Positions 43,199-51,812 of a stretch of 64,000 nucleotides of DNA are shown piece by piece. A model generated the notes under the pieces. The model had not been told where the DNA came from. It ran no database searches and saw nothing but the letters and a program-made list of their open reading frames with translations. Each line of letters starts with the position of its first letter. Within the stretch, counting starts at the first letter, position 1. The stretch covers positions 558,001-622,000 of the forward strand of contig NZ_CP119573.1 in assembly GCF_029278605.1 (NCBI RefSeq), given 5' to 3'. A program made the translations under genes and the position numbers. Source of the DNA: Cupriavidus sp. WKF15 (GTDB taxonomy: Bacteria; Pseudomonadota; Gammaproteobacteria; Burkholderiales; Burkholderiaceae).

Positions 43199-44065
43199 AT
43201 GAGTATCTTCCGACGCTGTTTCGCTATTGCCCTGATTAATTTCTTCTGTGCAATTGCAGGCGTTTATGCGCACACACTGTTCCCGATAGATATTGACCTT
43301 TCGATAGACGCAATCAGGTCAATCTCATCATTGATTGGAACGCTATTCGCCATTGTTCTTGGTCTGCTTGTATCTTCCTCTTATGCCGCATTCAACAACC
43401 ACCAGGCGGATCTGAACTCGCTCGTCAGCGCAATAGCCAATATCGATCTTTTGCTAAAGCACTTCCCTGACGTGTCAGCACGTCCCAGAATGATATTGCG
43501 TGAGCTCGTTGTCGACCTTCTGGGCCGCTATTGGCCAAAGAATGGTCACAGGCATGGTGGTCAGATCACCTACAATCAAGTATCAGAGGATGTCGGAAAA
43601 CTGCTTGAGATAAACGATATATCGGTCGGATTCAAGAACATGAGTCGCGATGACATAAAAGCACTTCGCGACTATTCCAGCAATTTTGTCAGCGTCCAAT
43701 CCAATATTGTTCGCAGTCTCTCGAATCAAGTTCCAGCTTTACTGCTTGTCATTGTATTTGGATGGGCGTGCCTGCTGTTCTTTCTCTATGGAAGCTTCAG
43801 CGGCGGACATATGGTCGCGTTGATCTTTATGCTGCTAGGCGCTATCGCCATAGCCAGTGCCAGCTTTCTCATCCTGGAATTAACACACCCTTATCACGGC
43901 ATCTTCAAGGTTTCCTGTGCTCCATTGGAGTTGCTCCTCCAATCCATGATCCAGGAAGCCGAATTTGTCAAAGCAGAGCCCAGCGGAGAATCGCTAAGCT
44001 TCGTGGGGCTCGGCGATCCATCCGGTTGCACAGGGAGACACTTGCGCGCGACCGATCATCATTGA
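43199..44065 (+). CDS. DUF4239-like membrane protein, low GC
   Basis: A 288-residue protein with membrane segments near 4-24, 38-60, 180-200 and 205-230 and a long soluble middle part. This arrangement resembles the bestrophin-like DUF4239 family, whose role is unknown. The ATG at 43199 directly follows a TTG and has no strong ribosome site. Codon use is visibly more AT-rich than that of both neighbours, and the gene stands alone between the pqi promoter and an ArsR gene, so horizontal acquisition is likely. Confidence 0.7.
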   Translation: MSIFRRCFAIALINFFCAIAGVYAHTLFPIDIDLSIDAIRSISSLIGTLFAIVLGLLVSSSYAAFNNHQADLNSLVSAIANIDLLLKHFPDVSARPRMILRELVVDLLGRYWPKNGHRHGGQITYNQVSEDVGKLLEINDISVGFKNMSRDDIKALRDYSSNFVSVQSNIVRSLSNQVPALLLVIVFGWACLLFFLYGSFSGGHMVALIFMLLGAIAIASASFLILELTHPYHGIFKVSCAPLELLLQSMIQEAEFVKAEPSGESLSFVGLGDPSGCTGRHLRATDHH

Positions 44066-44109
44066 AAAGACGCCTATACTCCATTCCATCCTTCACCTCA
44101 TGCTGAATC

Positions 44110-44799
44110 ATGGAATACACCCCAGGCATCAGCCAGCTGGCCGGCCTGCTGGCCGACCCTGGCCGCGCGGCCATGCTGTGGGCGCTGATGGACGGCAGCG
44201 CACGCCCGGCTGGCGAACTGGCGCTGATTGCGGGCCTGTCCGCCTCGTCCGCGAGCGGACATCTGACCCGGCTCAGTGAAGGCGGGCTGCTGGCCGTTGA
44301 GACGCGCGGACGCAATCGCTACTACCGGCTGGCCGCGCCCGAGATCGGCGTCGCCATCGAGGCGCTGGCCTCGGCCTCGCTGGCGAGCCGTCCGCCGCGG
44401 CTGCGCGATGTGCCGGTGTCGCGTACGGCGCCGCCCGCGCTGAGGCAGGCACGCACCTGCTACGATCACCTGGCCGGCGAACTCGCGGTGGCGCTGTTCG
44501 ATCGCATGACGCGGGCGGGCTGGCTGCTGGTCGACGGCAATGCCGTGGACCTGAGCGGCGATGGCACGCAAGCCATGTTGCGGCTTGGCATCGACGTGGC
44601 AGCGGCACGCCGCAAGCGGCGCCAGTTCGCCTGCACCTGTCCCGACTGGAGCGAGCGCAAGCCCCACCTTGGCGGCGCGCTCGGTGCCGCGCTGCTCGGC
44701 AGCCTGCTGCAGCGCGGCTGGGTGGAGGCCACGCCGACATCGCGCGCGCTGCGGGTTACGCCGCGCGGCCAGCGCGAGATCGTCGGCATTGCCGCCTGA
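44110..44799 (+). CDS. ArsR-type winged-helix transcriptional regulator
   Basis: A 229-residue regulator. The N-terminal 90 residues are an ArsR-like winged helix (ISQLAGLLADPGRAAMLWAL, ASSASGHLTRLSEGGLLAVE). The C-terminal half is longer than in metal sensors and contains CTCPDWSERKPHLGGALGAA, a pattern typical of a group of uncharacterised ArsR proteins with a second helical domain. Metal ligands of classic ArsR are not evident. It is 29 bp before the next gene on the same strand. Confidence 0.85.
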   Translation: MEYTPGISQLAGLLADPGRAAMLWALMDGSARPAGELALIAGLSASSASGHLTRLSEGGLLAVETRGRNRYYRLAAPEIGVAIEALASASLASRPPRLRDVPVSRTAPPALRQARTCYDHLAGELAVALFDRMTRAGWLLVDGNAVDLSGDGTQAMLRLGIDVAAARRKRRQFACTCPDWSERKPHLGGALGAALLGSLLQRGWVEATPTSRALRVTPRGQREIVGIAA

Positions 44800-44828
44800 A
44801 TGGCAAGAATCAAACAAGGAAACAGAAA

Positions 44829-45335
44829 ATGGTCACACCACTGGACGAAGATAAACAGGACGCGCTCCACCGCTTTTTCGCACTGATCAACCTTGGCGAT
44901 ATCGCGCAGAGCGCAGCGCAGGCCGCGCTGTTCGAAGACGCGCTGCTGGATGCCGAAGACGACGACACCGAGGGCCAGGAGCTGCTATGGGTGATCCGCG
45001 AGGTGATCGACTGGCAGTCGGGCTTCTTCGTCGACTGGAAGGACTGCCAGTCCTTCATCGGCTGCATGAACCAGCTTTGCGAGCGCCTGGACCTGGAAAT
45101 CGACTGGGGCAGCGAAGACCCCGAGGATGAGAGCTTCCTGGATAGCACCAGCGTGCCCGAGCTGATGGAGCTGGCCCACCGGCAACTGCGCGTAGCCGGC
45201 TACACGCTGTGGAACTGGGACACGGAGGGCGATGCCTACGGCGGCTGGATCACGCGTAGCGAGGACGATGAAGAGATGACGGATATCGCCGATACACTCG
45301 GCTTCAGTATCCGTCCTGGCGACCAGCCCTACTGA
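44829..45335 (+). CDS. Conserved acidic hypothetical protein (DUF6630-like)
   Basis: A 168-residue soluble, very acidic protein with no signal or membrane segment. Recognisable parts are QELLWVIREVIDWQSGFFVD and YTLWNWDTEGDAYGGWITRS. It resembles a family of uncharacterised proteins (DUF6630-like) by general pattern only. An AAGGAAA site precedes the ATG. It is probably co-transcribed with the ArsR gene. Confidence 0.7.
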   Translation: MVTPLDEDKQDALHRFFALINLGDIAQSAAQAALFEDALLDAEDDDTEGQELLWVIREVIDWQSGFFVDWKDCQSFIGCMNQLCERLDLEIDWGSEDPEDESFLDSTSVPELMELAHRQLRVAGYTLWNWDTEGDAYGGWITRSEDDEEMTDIADTLGFSIRPGDQPY

Positions 45336-45355
45336 AGCGGCTGTCCGGCACGCCT

Positions 45356-45377
45356 GCCTGACCGATATCGGCCAGGC
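45356..45377. promoter_or_regulatory. 22-bp near-perfect palindrome before LysR gene
   Basis: GCCTG-A-CCGATATCGG-C-CAGGC is palindromic except for one base pair. It lies between the acidic hypothetical gene and the LysR gene at 45503. There is no T-run, so a binding site for the LysR protein or another dimer is more likely than a terminator. Confidence 0.35.
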
Positions 45378-45502
45378 GCTCATTGCGCAAGCGGCGCAGC
45401 GCCATTGTCCACGCTGTGGGACAATCTGGCCGCAAGCGCCCCCTTCTGCCATTTCAGCTGGCCGGAAATTCATCCGGGGCGCTGCTGACGCCGGGGCACC
45501 GC

Positions 45503-46441
45503 ATGAAGACGATCGAATGGAAGGATTGGGAGATATTCTGCCGCGTTGTGGAAGGCGGCGGCTTTACCCAGGGAGCGGAACTGGCCGACGTGCCCAAGTC
45601 ATCGGCCAGCGCGGCGGTGGCGCGGCTGGAGAGCCAGCTTGGCGTGCGGCTGTTCGAACGGACCACGCGGCGCGTGCGCGTGACCGAGCGCGGCCAGCGG
45701 CTCTATGACCGCGTGGCGCCGCTGTTCGCCGAGCTGCATGAGATCAGCGCGGAAGCGGCGTCGGTCAGTGATGAAGTCTGCGGCGTGCTGCGCATCTCCA
45801 CGCCGTACGAAGTCGGGTCGCAGCACCTGTCCGAAGGGCTCAGCCGCCTGATGCGGCTGCATCCGCGCCTGCGCGTCCATGTGGACGTGAGCTGGGACCA
45901 GCCCGACCTGATCCGCCACGGCTACGACCTGGCTTTTGTCATGACCAACACCCGGCTGCAGGACACCTCGTTCGCCAGCAAGCGGGTCGTGCTGATCGAG
46001 CGCGGCTTCTATGCCGCGCCTTCCCTGATCCGCGACCGCGGCCTGCCGCGCACCCCGCAGGACCTGACCGGCTGGCCCACGCTCGGCAATGCCGACGATC
46101 ACTTCTGGGAATTCCTGCGCGACGATGTGGAAACCGCGCGCCTGGATGTCGAGCCGCGCATCTGCACGCATAACGCCGAGCTGCGCCTGAAGGCCGCCAT
46201 CGACGGCCTGGGCGTGGCGCGCCTGTCGCCGCGCTTCGTGCACGAGCAGGTCCAGCAGGGGCAGCTCGTGCGCGTGCTGCCAGCCTATGCGTCGTCACCG
46301 CTGAAGGTCTACGTGCTGATGCCGGCGCGCAAGCTGATGCCGGCCAGCGTGCGCGTGTTCCTGGACGTGCTGGAGCAGACGCTGGGAGTGCCTGAAACGA
46401 GGCGGCCGGCGGGCAGGAAGCGGGAGGCGGTGCAGGCGTGA
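45503..46441 (+). CDS. LysR-family transcriptional regulator
   Basis: A 312-residue LysR protein of the CrgA/AaeR-like branch. The helix-turn-helix lies at residues 8-65 (EIFCRVVEGGGFTQGAELAD, SSASAAVARLESQLGVRLFE) and the effector domain at 90-295. The start at 45503 gives the standard N terminus. It converges with the alcohol dehydrogenase gene 21 bp away, so its target is not obvious from position. Confidence 0.9.
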   Translation: MKTIEWKDWEIFCRVVEGGGFTQGAELADVPKSSASAAVARLESQLGVRLFERTTRRVRVTERGQRLYDRVAPLFAELHEISAEAASVSDEVCGVLRISTPYEVGSQHLSEGLSRLMRLHPRLRVHVDVSWDQPDLIRHGYDLAFVMTNTRLQDTSFASKRVVLIERGFYAAPSLIRDRGLPRTPQDLTGWPTLGNADDHFWEFLRDDVETARLDVEPRICTHNAELRLKAAIDGLGVARLSPRFVHEQVQQGQLVRVLPAYASSPLKVYVLMPARKLMPASVRVFLDVLEQTLGVPETRRPAGRKREAVQA

Positions 46442-46462
46442 AGCCGGCCTGCCCCGGATCGC

Positions 46463-47548
46463 TCAGTCCCCGAACACCACCACCGACCGGGCCAGTTCCC
46501 CGCGGCGCAGTTCATCGAACGCGCCGTTGATGCCTTCCAGTGGCAGGCGCCGCGAAATCAGCTCGTCCAGCTTGAGCCGCCCCGCCATGTAGAAATCGAC
46601 CATGCGCGGCATATCCACCGGGAAACGGTTGGATCCCATCAGAGAACCCTGGATCTTCTTCTCAGAAAGGAAGTCGCTGCCCTTGAGCTCGATCTTCACC
46701 CCCGGCGCGATCATGCCGATCACCGTCGCCGTGCCGCCACGGCGCAGCATGGCGAAGGCCTGCTCGGCGGTCTGCTTGAGGCCGATGGCCTCGAACGCGT
46801 GGTGAACGCCCCCACCGGTCAGCGCGCGTACCGCTTCCACCGTATCCTCGCCGGCCTCGACGACGTCGGTCGCCCCGAACTGTCGCGCCAGCTCCAGCTT
46901 TCCCGGCACGCGGTCAATGGCGATGATGCGCCCCGCACCCGCAATGGCGGCGCCATTGATGGTGGCCAGCCCGATGCCGCCGCAGCCAATGACGGCCACG
47001 GTTTCGCCGGGCTGCACGCGCGCGGTATGCACCACCGCGCCGAAGCCGGTGGTGACCGCGCAACCGATCAGCGCGGCGCGATCCAGCGGCATGTCGCGGC
47101 GAATCGCTACCAGCGCGTGTTCGTGCACAAGCATTTGTTCCGCGAACGCGGAAAGATTGAGGAACTGGTTCATCACGCCGCCGCGGTGCGCGGCCAGGCG
47201 CGGCGCTTCGCTTTCTCCGCGGCGCGTATCGGGCTCGGTGCACAGCGACAGGTGCCCCGTCAGGCAGTGCTCGCAATGACCGCAGTAGGCCGACAGGCAC
47301 GTGATCACGTGATCGCCGGGCCGGACCGTGCGCACCAGCTCGCCGACCTGCTCCACCACGCCGGCGGCTTCGTGCCCGAGCACGGCGGGCATCGGGTACG
47401 GGTAGGCGCCATCGAGGAAATGCAGGTCGGAATGGCACACGCCAACGGCAGCGGTACGCACCAGTACTTCATGCGGGCCGGGCTTGCCGATTGCGACGTC
47501 TTCGATCACCAGCGGGGACTTGGGTTGATGCAGGACAGCGGCTTTCAT
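46463..47548 (-). CDS. Zinc-dependent alcohol dehydrogenase (class III-like)
   Basis: A 361-residue medium-chain dehydrogenase. Catalytic zinc residues are C38 (GVCHSDLH) and H59-E60 (GHEAAG). Structural zinc cysteines are C89, C92, C95 and C103. The NAD-binding fold reads VAVIGCGGIGLATINGAA with a charged end (IIAIDR), indicating NAD. The sequence around the zinc sites is close to glutathione-dependent formaldehyde dehydrogenase relatives such as NDMA-type alcohol dehydrogenases. It stands as a single gene. Confidence 0.92.
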   Translation of the reverse strand: MKAAVLHQPKSPLVIEDVAIGKPGPHEVLVRTAAVGVCHSDLHFLDGAYPYPMPAVLGHEAAGVVEQVGELVRTVRPGDHVITCLSAYCGHCEHCLTGHLSLCTEPDTRRGESEAPRLAAHRGGVMNQFLNLSAFAEQMLVHEHALVAIRRDMPLDRAALIGCAVTTGFGAVVHTARVQPGETVAVIGCGGIGLATINGAAIAGAGRIIAIDRVPGKLELARQFGATDVVEAGEDTVEAVRALTGGGVHHAFEAIGLKQTAEQAFAMLRRGGTATVIGMIAPGVKIELKGSDFLSEKKIQGSLMGSNRFPVDMPRMVDFYMAGRLKLDELISRRLPLEGINGAFDELRRGELARSVVVFGD

Positions 47549-47686
47549 GGATCTCCTTGTGTACGGGCCGCTCGCGATGCTGCCCGGGGGCAGCGCAGGC
47601 GGCCGCCAGTGGGTTCCGGGGCGCAGACGCCGACATTACCGCCGATCGGCGATTCATGTATGACGCTGTGCAGCATCCCCCCAAGC

Positions 47687-49357
47687 TCAGAGTTCTTCCT
47701 TAATCGGGAGCACGCGCAGCAAGCCGATGCCGAGGTGTTCCAGCGGACCCATGCCCGGTTCGCTCTCGTAGGTCTTCAGCTGGCCCTGCTCGCGCGTGAC
47801 CCAGACAAGATGGCGCGAACTGCCGTCCGGGTTCTGGCGCAGTTCGACCCGGTAGGTGATATCGAGCAGGCCATCGTTCATGCCTTTCAGGATTCGCTGG
47901 GCCAGTGCAGCGCTGTCCAGCACCACGCCCATCTCGGTATTGAGCTTGGCCGAGCGGGGGTCCATGTTGAGCGAGCCGATAAACACCAGGTGCTGGTCGA
48001 CGATGTAGTTCTTGGCATGCAGGCTCGCGCGGCTCAACGCCAGCCACGCGCGCGAGTTCGGGCCCGAGCCGCCACCCTTGCCGCGCTGCGCGAGTTCGGC
48101 ATAGGCGCTCGGCTTCAGTTCGTACAGCTCGACGCCGGCCGCCACCAGCGCCTCGCGGTGGGGCGCGTAGCCCGCATGCACGGCACTCACGTCGGTCGCG
48201 GCAAAGGAATTGGTCAGGACGCGCACATGGATGCCGCGCTTCGCCATCGCGACGAGCCACGCCTCGCCGTCATCGTCCGGCACGAAATAGGGCGACACCA
48301 GCACCACCTCGTTCTTCGCCGCACTGATCAGGCGCTCCAGGCGTACCGTGGCATAGCCGTCGCCCGGGGTCTGCTCGGTGATCTTGCTGGCCTTGTCAGA
48401 TACCACGGTGGCCTTGCCGGTGTAGGCCGGCATGTGGCCGCTTTCGATGCCCTTCGCCAGGCCCGAATCGAGCAGCTCCTGCACATAGGGGCTGGCCTTC
48501 GCCCGATCGCCGCGCGCTTCGAGGCGCTTGCGCAGGGCGCGCATCTCAGCGGGCGCGTCCTTGCCTTCCGGGATCAGCGCCACCACGGGGTAGGACGAGA
48601 CATCGTTCCAGTATTCGTCGAACACCGCCGACACCTGCGGCACCGCCGGCCCCGCGACGAGCACGTCGAGGTCGCTGAAATCCATGTCGATGCGCGCGGA
48701 AAAATAGGCATCGCCCACGTTGCGCCCGCCCACCAGCGAGATCTGGTTGTCCACCGTCATCGACTTGTTGTGCATGCGGCGGTCCAGCCGGTTGAAGCTC
48801 CACAGCATCTCCAGCCAGCGCGCGCCGCGGTTGGCGAACGGATTGAACAGCCTGACCTCGATATTGGGATGCGAGTCGATCGCGGCCAGCACCTTGTCCA
48901 GGCCGCTGGTATGCAAGTCGTCCAGCAGCACGCGCACGCGCACGCCGCGGTCGGCGGCATCGATGATGTCGCCGAGCACGGCGGCGCCGGTGCCCGTGGG
49001 CTCGAAGATATAGGTCTGCAGGTCCAGGCTGCGCTGCGCGGCGCGCGCCATGGCAAGGCGCGCGGTAAGCGCGTCGGGGCCGGTCGACAGCGGGTAGAAC
49101 AGCGACTCGCCCGGATGCTGCGCCAGGCGTGGTGCCAGCGCCTTGCCCAGCGGCGTGTCCGTGGTCACGGCCGGGGCGCTTGAGGGCGTGCGCTCGGCGG
49201 AGGCTGGCAAGCTCGCACAGCCGGCCAGTGCACCGGCGCAGGCGATTGCCGTGGCAACTGTGGCCAGGCGCCGCCGGCAGGCTCGCCAGCCACGCCAGGC
49301 GTGCGCCGGACCCGTCAAGGTTGGCGACAGGCTGGACGCATTGCAGTTTGGGTGCAT
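47687..49357 (-). CDS. Phospholipase D-like lipoprotein (cardiolipin-synthase family)
   Basis: A 556-residue protein with two HKD motifs, H196-K198-D203 (HNKSMTVD) and H447-K449-D454 (HAKNYIVD), as in cardiolipin synthase C (ClsC) and related enzymes. The start at 49357 gives a lipoprotein signal with lipobox LAGC (Cys47), although the N-terminal region before it is long (about 30 residues). It would act on phospholipids from the periplasm. It is preceded by about 240 bp without a gene. Confidence 0.88.
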   Translation of the reverse strand: MHPNCNASSLSPTLTGPAHAWRGWRACRRRLATVATAIACAGALAGCASLPASAERTPSSAPAVTTDTPLGKALAPRLAQHPGESLFYPLSTGPDALTARLAMARAAQRSLDLQTYIFEPTGTGAAVLGDIIDAADRGVRVRVLLDDLHTSGLDKVLAAIDSHPNIEVRLFNPFANRGARWLEMLWSFNRLDRRMHNKSMTVDNQISLVGGRNVGDAYFSARIDMDFSDLDVLVAGPAVPQVSAVFDEYWNDVSSYPVVALIPEGKDAPAEMRALRKRLEARGDRAKASPYVQELLDSGLAKGIESGHMPAYTGKATVVSDKASKITEQTPGDGYATVRLERLISAAKNEVVLVSPYFVPDDDGEAWLVAMAKRGIHVRVLTNSFAATDVSAVHAGYAPHREALVAAGVELYELKPSAYAELAQRGKGGGSGPNSRAWLALSRASLHAKNYIVDQHLVFIGSLNMDPRSAKLNTEMGVVLDSAALAQRILKGMNDGLLDITYRVELRQNPDGSSRHLVWVTREQGQLKTYESEPGMGPLEHLGIGLLRVLPIKEEL

Positions 49358-49598
49358 TGGGTTGTCTCCGCAACGCCGCGCAGGCGCCGGCCGCCCGCAT
49401 GGGACGCGGCTCCGATATCTCACAAGATACACCGCCGCGCGCAGGCAGAGGTAGCCGTCAGGCCACATTGCGGCGCAGCATGTCCACGGCGTCCGCACCC
49501 ACTCCGTTCACAATATGCACAGTCTGGGCCGCGTTGCTTGCCGCGGCCCGCCACCATGGGCTTGAATCGCTCCACCTTCCGGCACAGGAAGGATGGAG

Positions 49599-51734
49599 AT
49601 GATGATGACCCTTACCGCTACGGCGTCCCGCCCAGACCGCGCCGCCCTGTCCCGGCTGCTGGAACCCGCTTCCATTGCCATCATCGGCGCCTCGCGCGAC
49701 ACCAGCCGCATCGGCGGCGTGGCGCTGGACCACCTGCAGCGCCTTGGCTACCGGGGCACGGTCTATCCGGTCAATCCGCGCTATGCGGAAATCGCCGGGC
49801 TGGCGTGCTACCCGGATGTCGAGTCGCTGCCGGCGACGCCCGATGTGGCCGTACTCGCGCTCGGCGCTGATGAAGTCCTGCCGCAACTGCGGCGCTGCCA
49901 CGCCGTGGGCATCCGCGCGGCGATCCTCTATGCCTCGGGCTTTGCCGAAGCCGGCGCGGCCGGCGTGGCCCGCCAGGCCGGGCTGACCGCCTTCGCGCGC
50001 GAAACCGGCATGGCCATCGCCGGCCCCAACTGCATGGGCCTGGCCAACCTGACCACGCGCGCGATCACCGCGTTCGCCACCACCTTCCGCGCCTTTCCGC
50101 CCCAGGACGGTCCCGGCCATGTCAGCCTGCTGACGCAAAGCGGCAACGTCTGCGCCATCGTCTACGCCACCGGCCGCCAGATGGACGTGGGCTTCCACCA
50201 GTTCATCAACACCGGCAACGAAGCCTGCCTCGACTATGCCGACTACCTGGACTACCTGGCCGATGAGGCGCAGACCGGCGCCGTGGTCGGCTACGTCGAA
50301 GGCCTGCGCAATGGTCCCCGCTTCATTGATGCCGCCGCGCGGCTGCGCGCCGCCGGCAAACCGCTGATCGTGCTCAAGGCTGGCGAAAGCGAGGCCGGCT
50401 CCGGCGCCACGCAATCGCACACGGCGGTACTGGCCGGCAACCAGGCCATCTACCGCGCGGCCTTCGCGCAGCTCGGCGCCATGCAGGCGCGCGACCCGGC
50501 GCACCTGACCGACCTGGCCTACCTGTCGGGCTTCCGCCAGCGCAGCGCCGGGCGCCGCGTGGTGGTGGCATCGGTGTCGGGCGCCATGGGCGCGCTGTCG
50601 GCCGACCTGCTCAGCGCCGCGGGCCTGGAAGTGCCGCGCCTGTCGGATGCAATGCAGCAGCGCCTGCAGGCCGCGGTGCCCGAGATCGGCGGCGTGGCCA
50701 ACCCGGTCGACATGACGGGGCAGCTTTTCAACCGCGATGGCCTGGCCTATGCGGTGCTGGACAACCTGGCCGCCGATGGCGGCACGGACGTCATCTTTCT
50801 CTACGCCACGGCCTACCTGCTCGACCGCGTCGCCGACGAGCTGATCGAAGTGGCCGCGAAGACCAGGCGCCTGATCGCGGTGGCAACCACCGGCGAGCCC
50901 GCCAGCCGGCAGCGGCTGGCAGCGGCCGGCGTGGCACTGTTCCCCGACGTCGCGCGTGCCGCGCAGGCGCTCGGCACCTACGTAGGCTGGCTCGGCACGG
51001 CCGCGCCGACGGCGCGCTGGATGGACCTGCGCGCCCAGGCTTGCATGGGCGCCGCCGGCTATCTGCCCGCGGCGTCCACGGACGAGCACCAGGCCAAGCT
51101 GTGGCTGTCCGGCTTTGGCGTGCCGATCGGCGACGAAGCCGTCGCCGCCACGCCAGACGAGGCCGCCAGCGCGGCCGAGCGCATCGGCTATCCGGTCGTG
51201 GTCAAGGTGCTGAGCCCGGACATCGCGCACAAGACCGAGGCCGGCGGCGTGCGGCTGGGCCTGGCGGATGCGCAGCAGGTGCGCACGGCTGCTGGCGAAG
51301 TCGTTGCCAATGCGGTGAAGGCAATGCCGCTGGCCGAGCAACGCGGCGTGCTGGTGCAGAAGATGGCCAGCGGCGTGTGCGAGCTGATCGTCGGCGTGAC
51401 GCGCGATCCGGTGTTCGGGCCGGCCATGACGGTGGGGCTGGGCGGCATCTTCACCGAAATCTTCCACGACGTCGCGCACCGCCTGCTGCCGGTAGACCGC
51501 ACCATGGCGCACGAGATGCTGTCGAGCCTGCGCGGCTACCGCCTGATGACCGGCTTCCGCGGCAAGCCCGCCGCCGATATCGAAGCCGCCGCGGCCGCCA
51601 TCTCCGCACTATCGGACGCCGCCATGGCGCTGGGCGACCGGGTCGGCGAAATGGAAGTGAACCCGCTGCTGGTCCGCCAACAAGGCCAAGGCGCGGTGGC
51701 ATTGGATGCATTGATTGTTCTGAACGAGCAATAG
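49599..51734 (+). CDS. NDP-forming acyl-CoA ligase (acetate-CoA ligase family)
   Basis: A protein of about 711 residues with a CoA-binding domain (LEPASIAIIGASRDTSRIGG), succinyl-CoA-ligase-like domains containing the phospho-histidine region (ATQSHTAVLAGN), and a C-terminal ATP-grasp domain (GYPVVVKVLSPDIAHKTEAG, VNPLLV). The Pat/ACD layout with all domains in one chain is the common bacterial form. Several ATGs lie in a row; 49599 fits best the AGGAAGG site. It makes an acyl-CoA from an acid with release of ADP or the reverse. The substrate is unknown. Confidence 0.9.
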   Translation: MMMTLTATASRPDRAALSRLLEPASIAIIGASRDTSRIGGVALDHLQRLGYRGTVYPVNPRYAEIAGLACYPDVESLPATPDVAVLALGADEVLPQLRRCHAVGIRAAILYASGFAEAGAAGVARQAGLTAFARETGMAIAGPNCMGLANLTTRAITAFATTFRAFPPQDGPGHVSLLTQSGNVCAIVYATGRQMDVGFHQFINTGNEACLDYADYLDYLADEAQTGAVVGYVEGLRNGPRFIDAAARLRAAGKPLIVLKAGESEAGSGATQSHTAVLAGNQAIYRAAFAQLGAMQARDPAHLTDLAYLSGFRQRSAGRRVVVASVSGAMGALSADLLSAAGLEVPRLSDAMQQRLQAAVPEIGGVANPVDMTGQLFNRDGLAYAVLDNLAADGGTDVIFLYATAYLLDRVADELIEVAAKTRRLIAVATTGEPASRQRLAAAGVALFPDVARAAQALGTYVGWLGTAAPTARWMDLRAQACMGAAGYLPAASTDEHQAKLWLSGFGVPIGDEAVAATPDEAASAAERIGYPVVVKVLSPDIAHKTEAGGVRLGLADAQQVRTAAGEVVANAVKAMPLAEQRGVLVQKMASGVCELIVGVTRDPVFGPAMTVGLGGIFTEIFHDVAHRLLPVDRTMAHEMLSSLRGYRLMTGFRGKPAADIEAAAAAISALSDAAMALGDRVGEMEVNPLLVRQQGQGAVALDALIVLNEQ

Positions 51735-51812
51735 CCCGGCAACCCGAACGCCGACACCGCGTGGCGGGCGCCGTTGAACAACCTGACGAACCGGCAGCCT
51801 GCGGAGTAGAGC

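Noticed and set aside
46799..49183. 794-codon plus-strand frame spanning the alcohol dehydrogenase and phospholipase-like genes
   Set aside because: It is antisense to two well-supported genes and crosses their intergenic gap; the product is arginine/histidine-rich without any domain.
49458..51512. 684-codon minus-strand frame opposite the NDP-forming acyl-CoA ligase
   Set aside because: It is antisense to a gene with all expected domains; composition is typical of a shadow frame.
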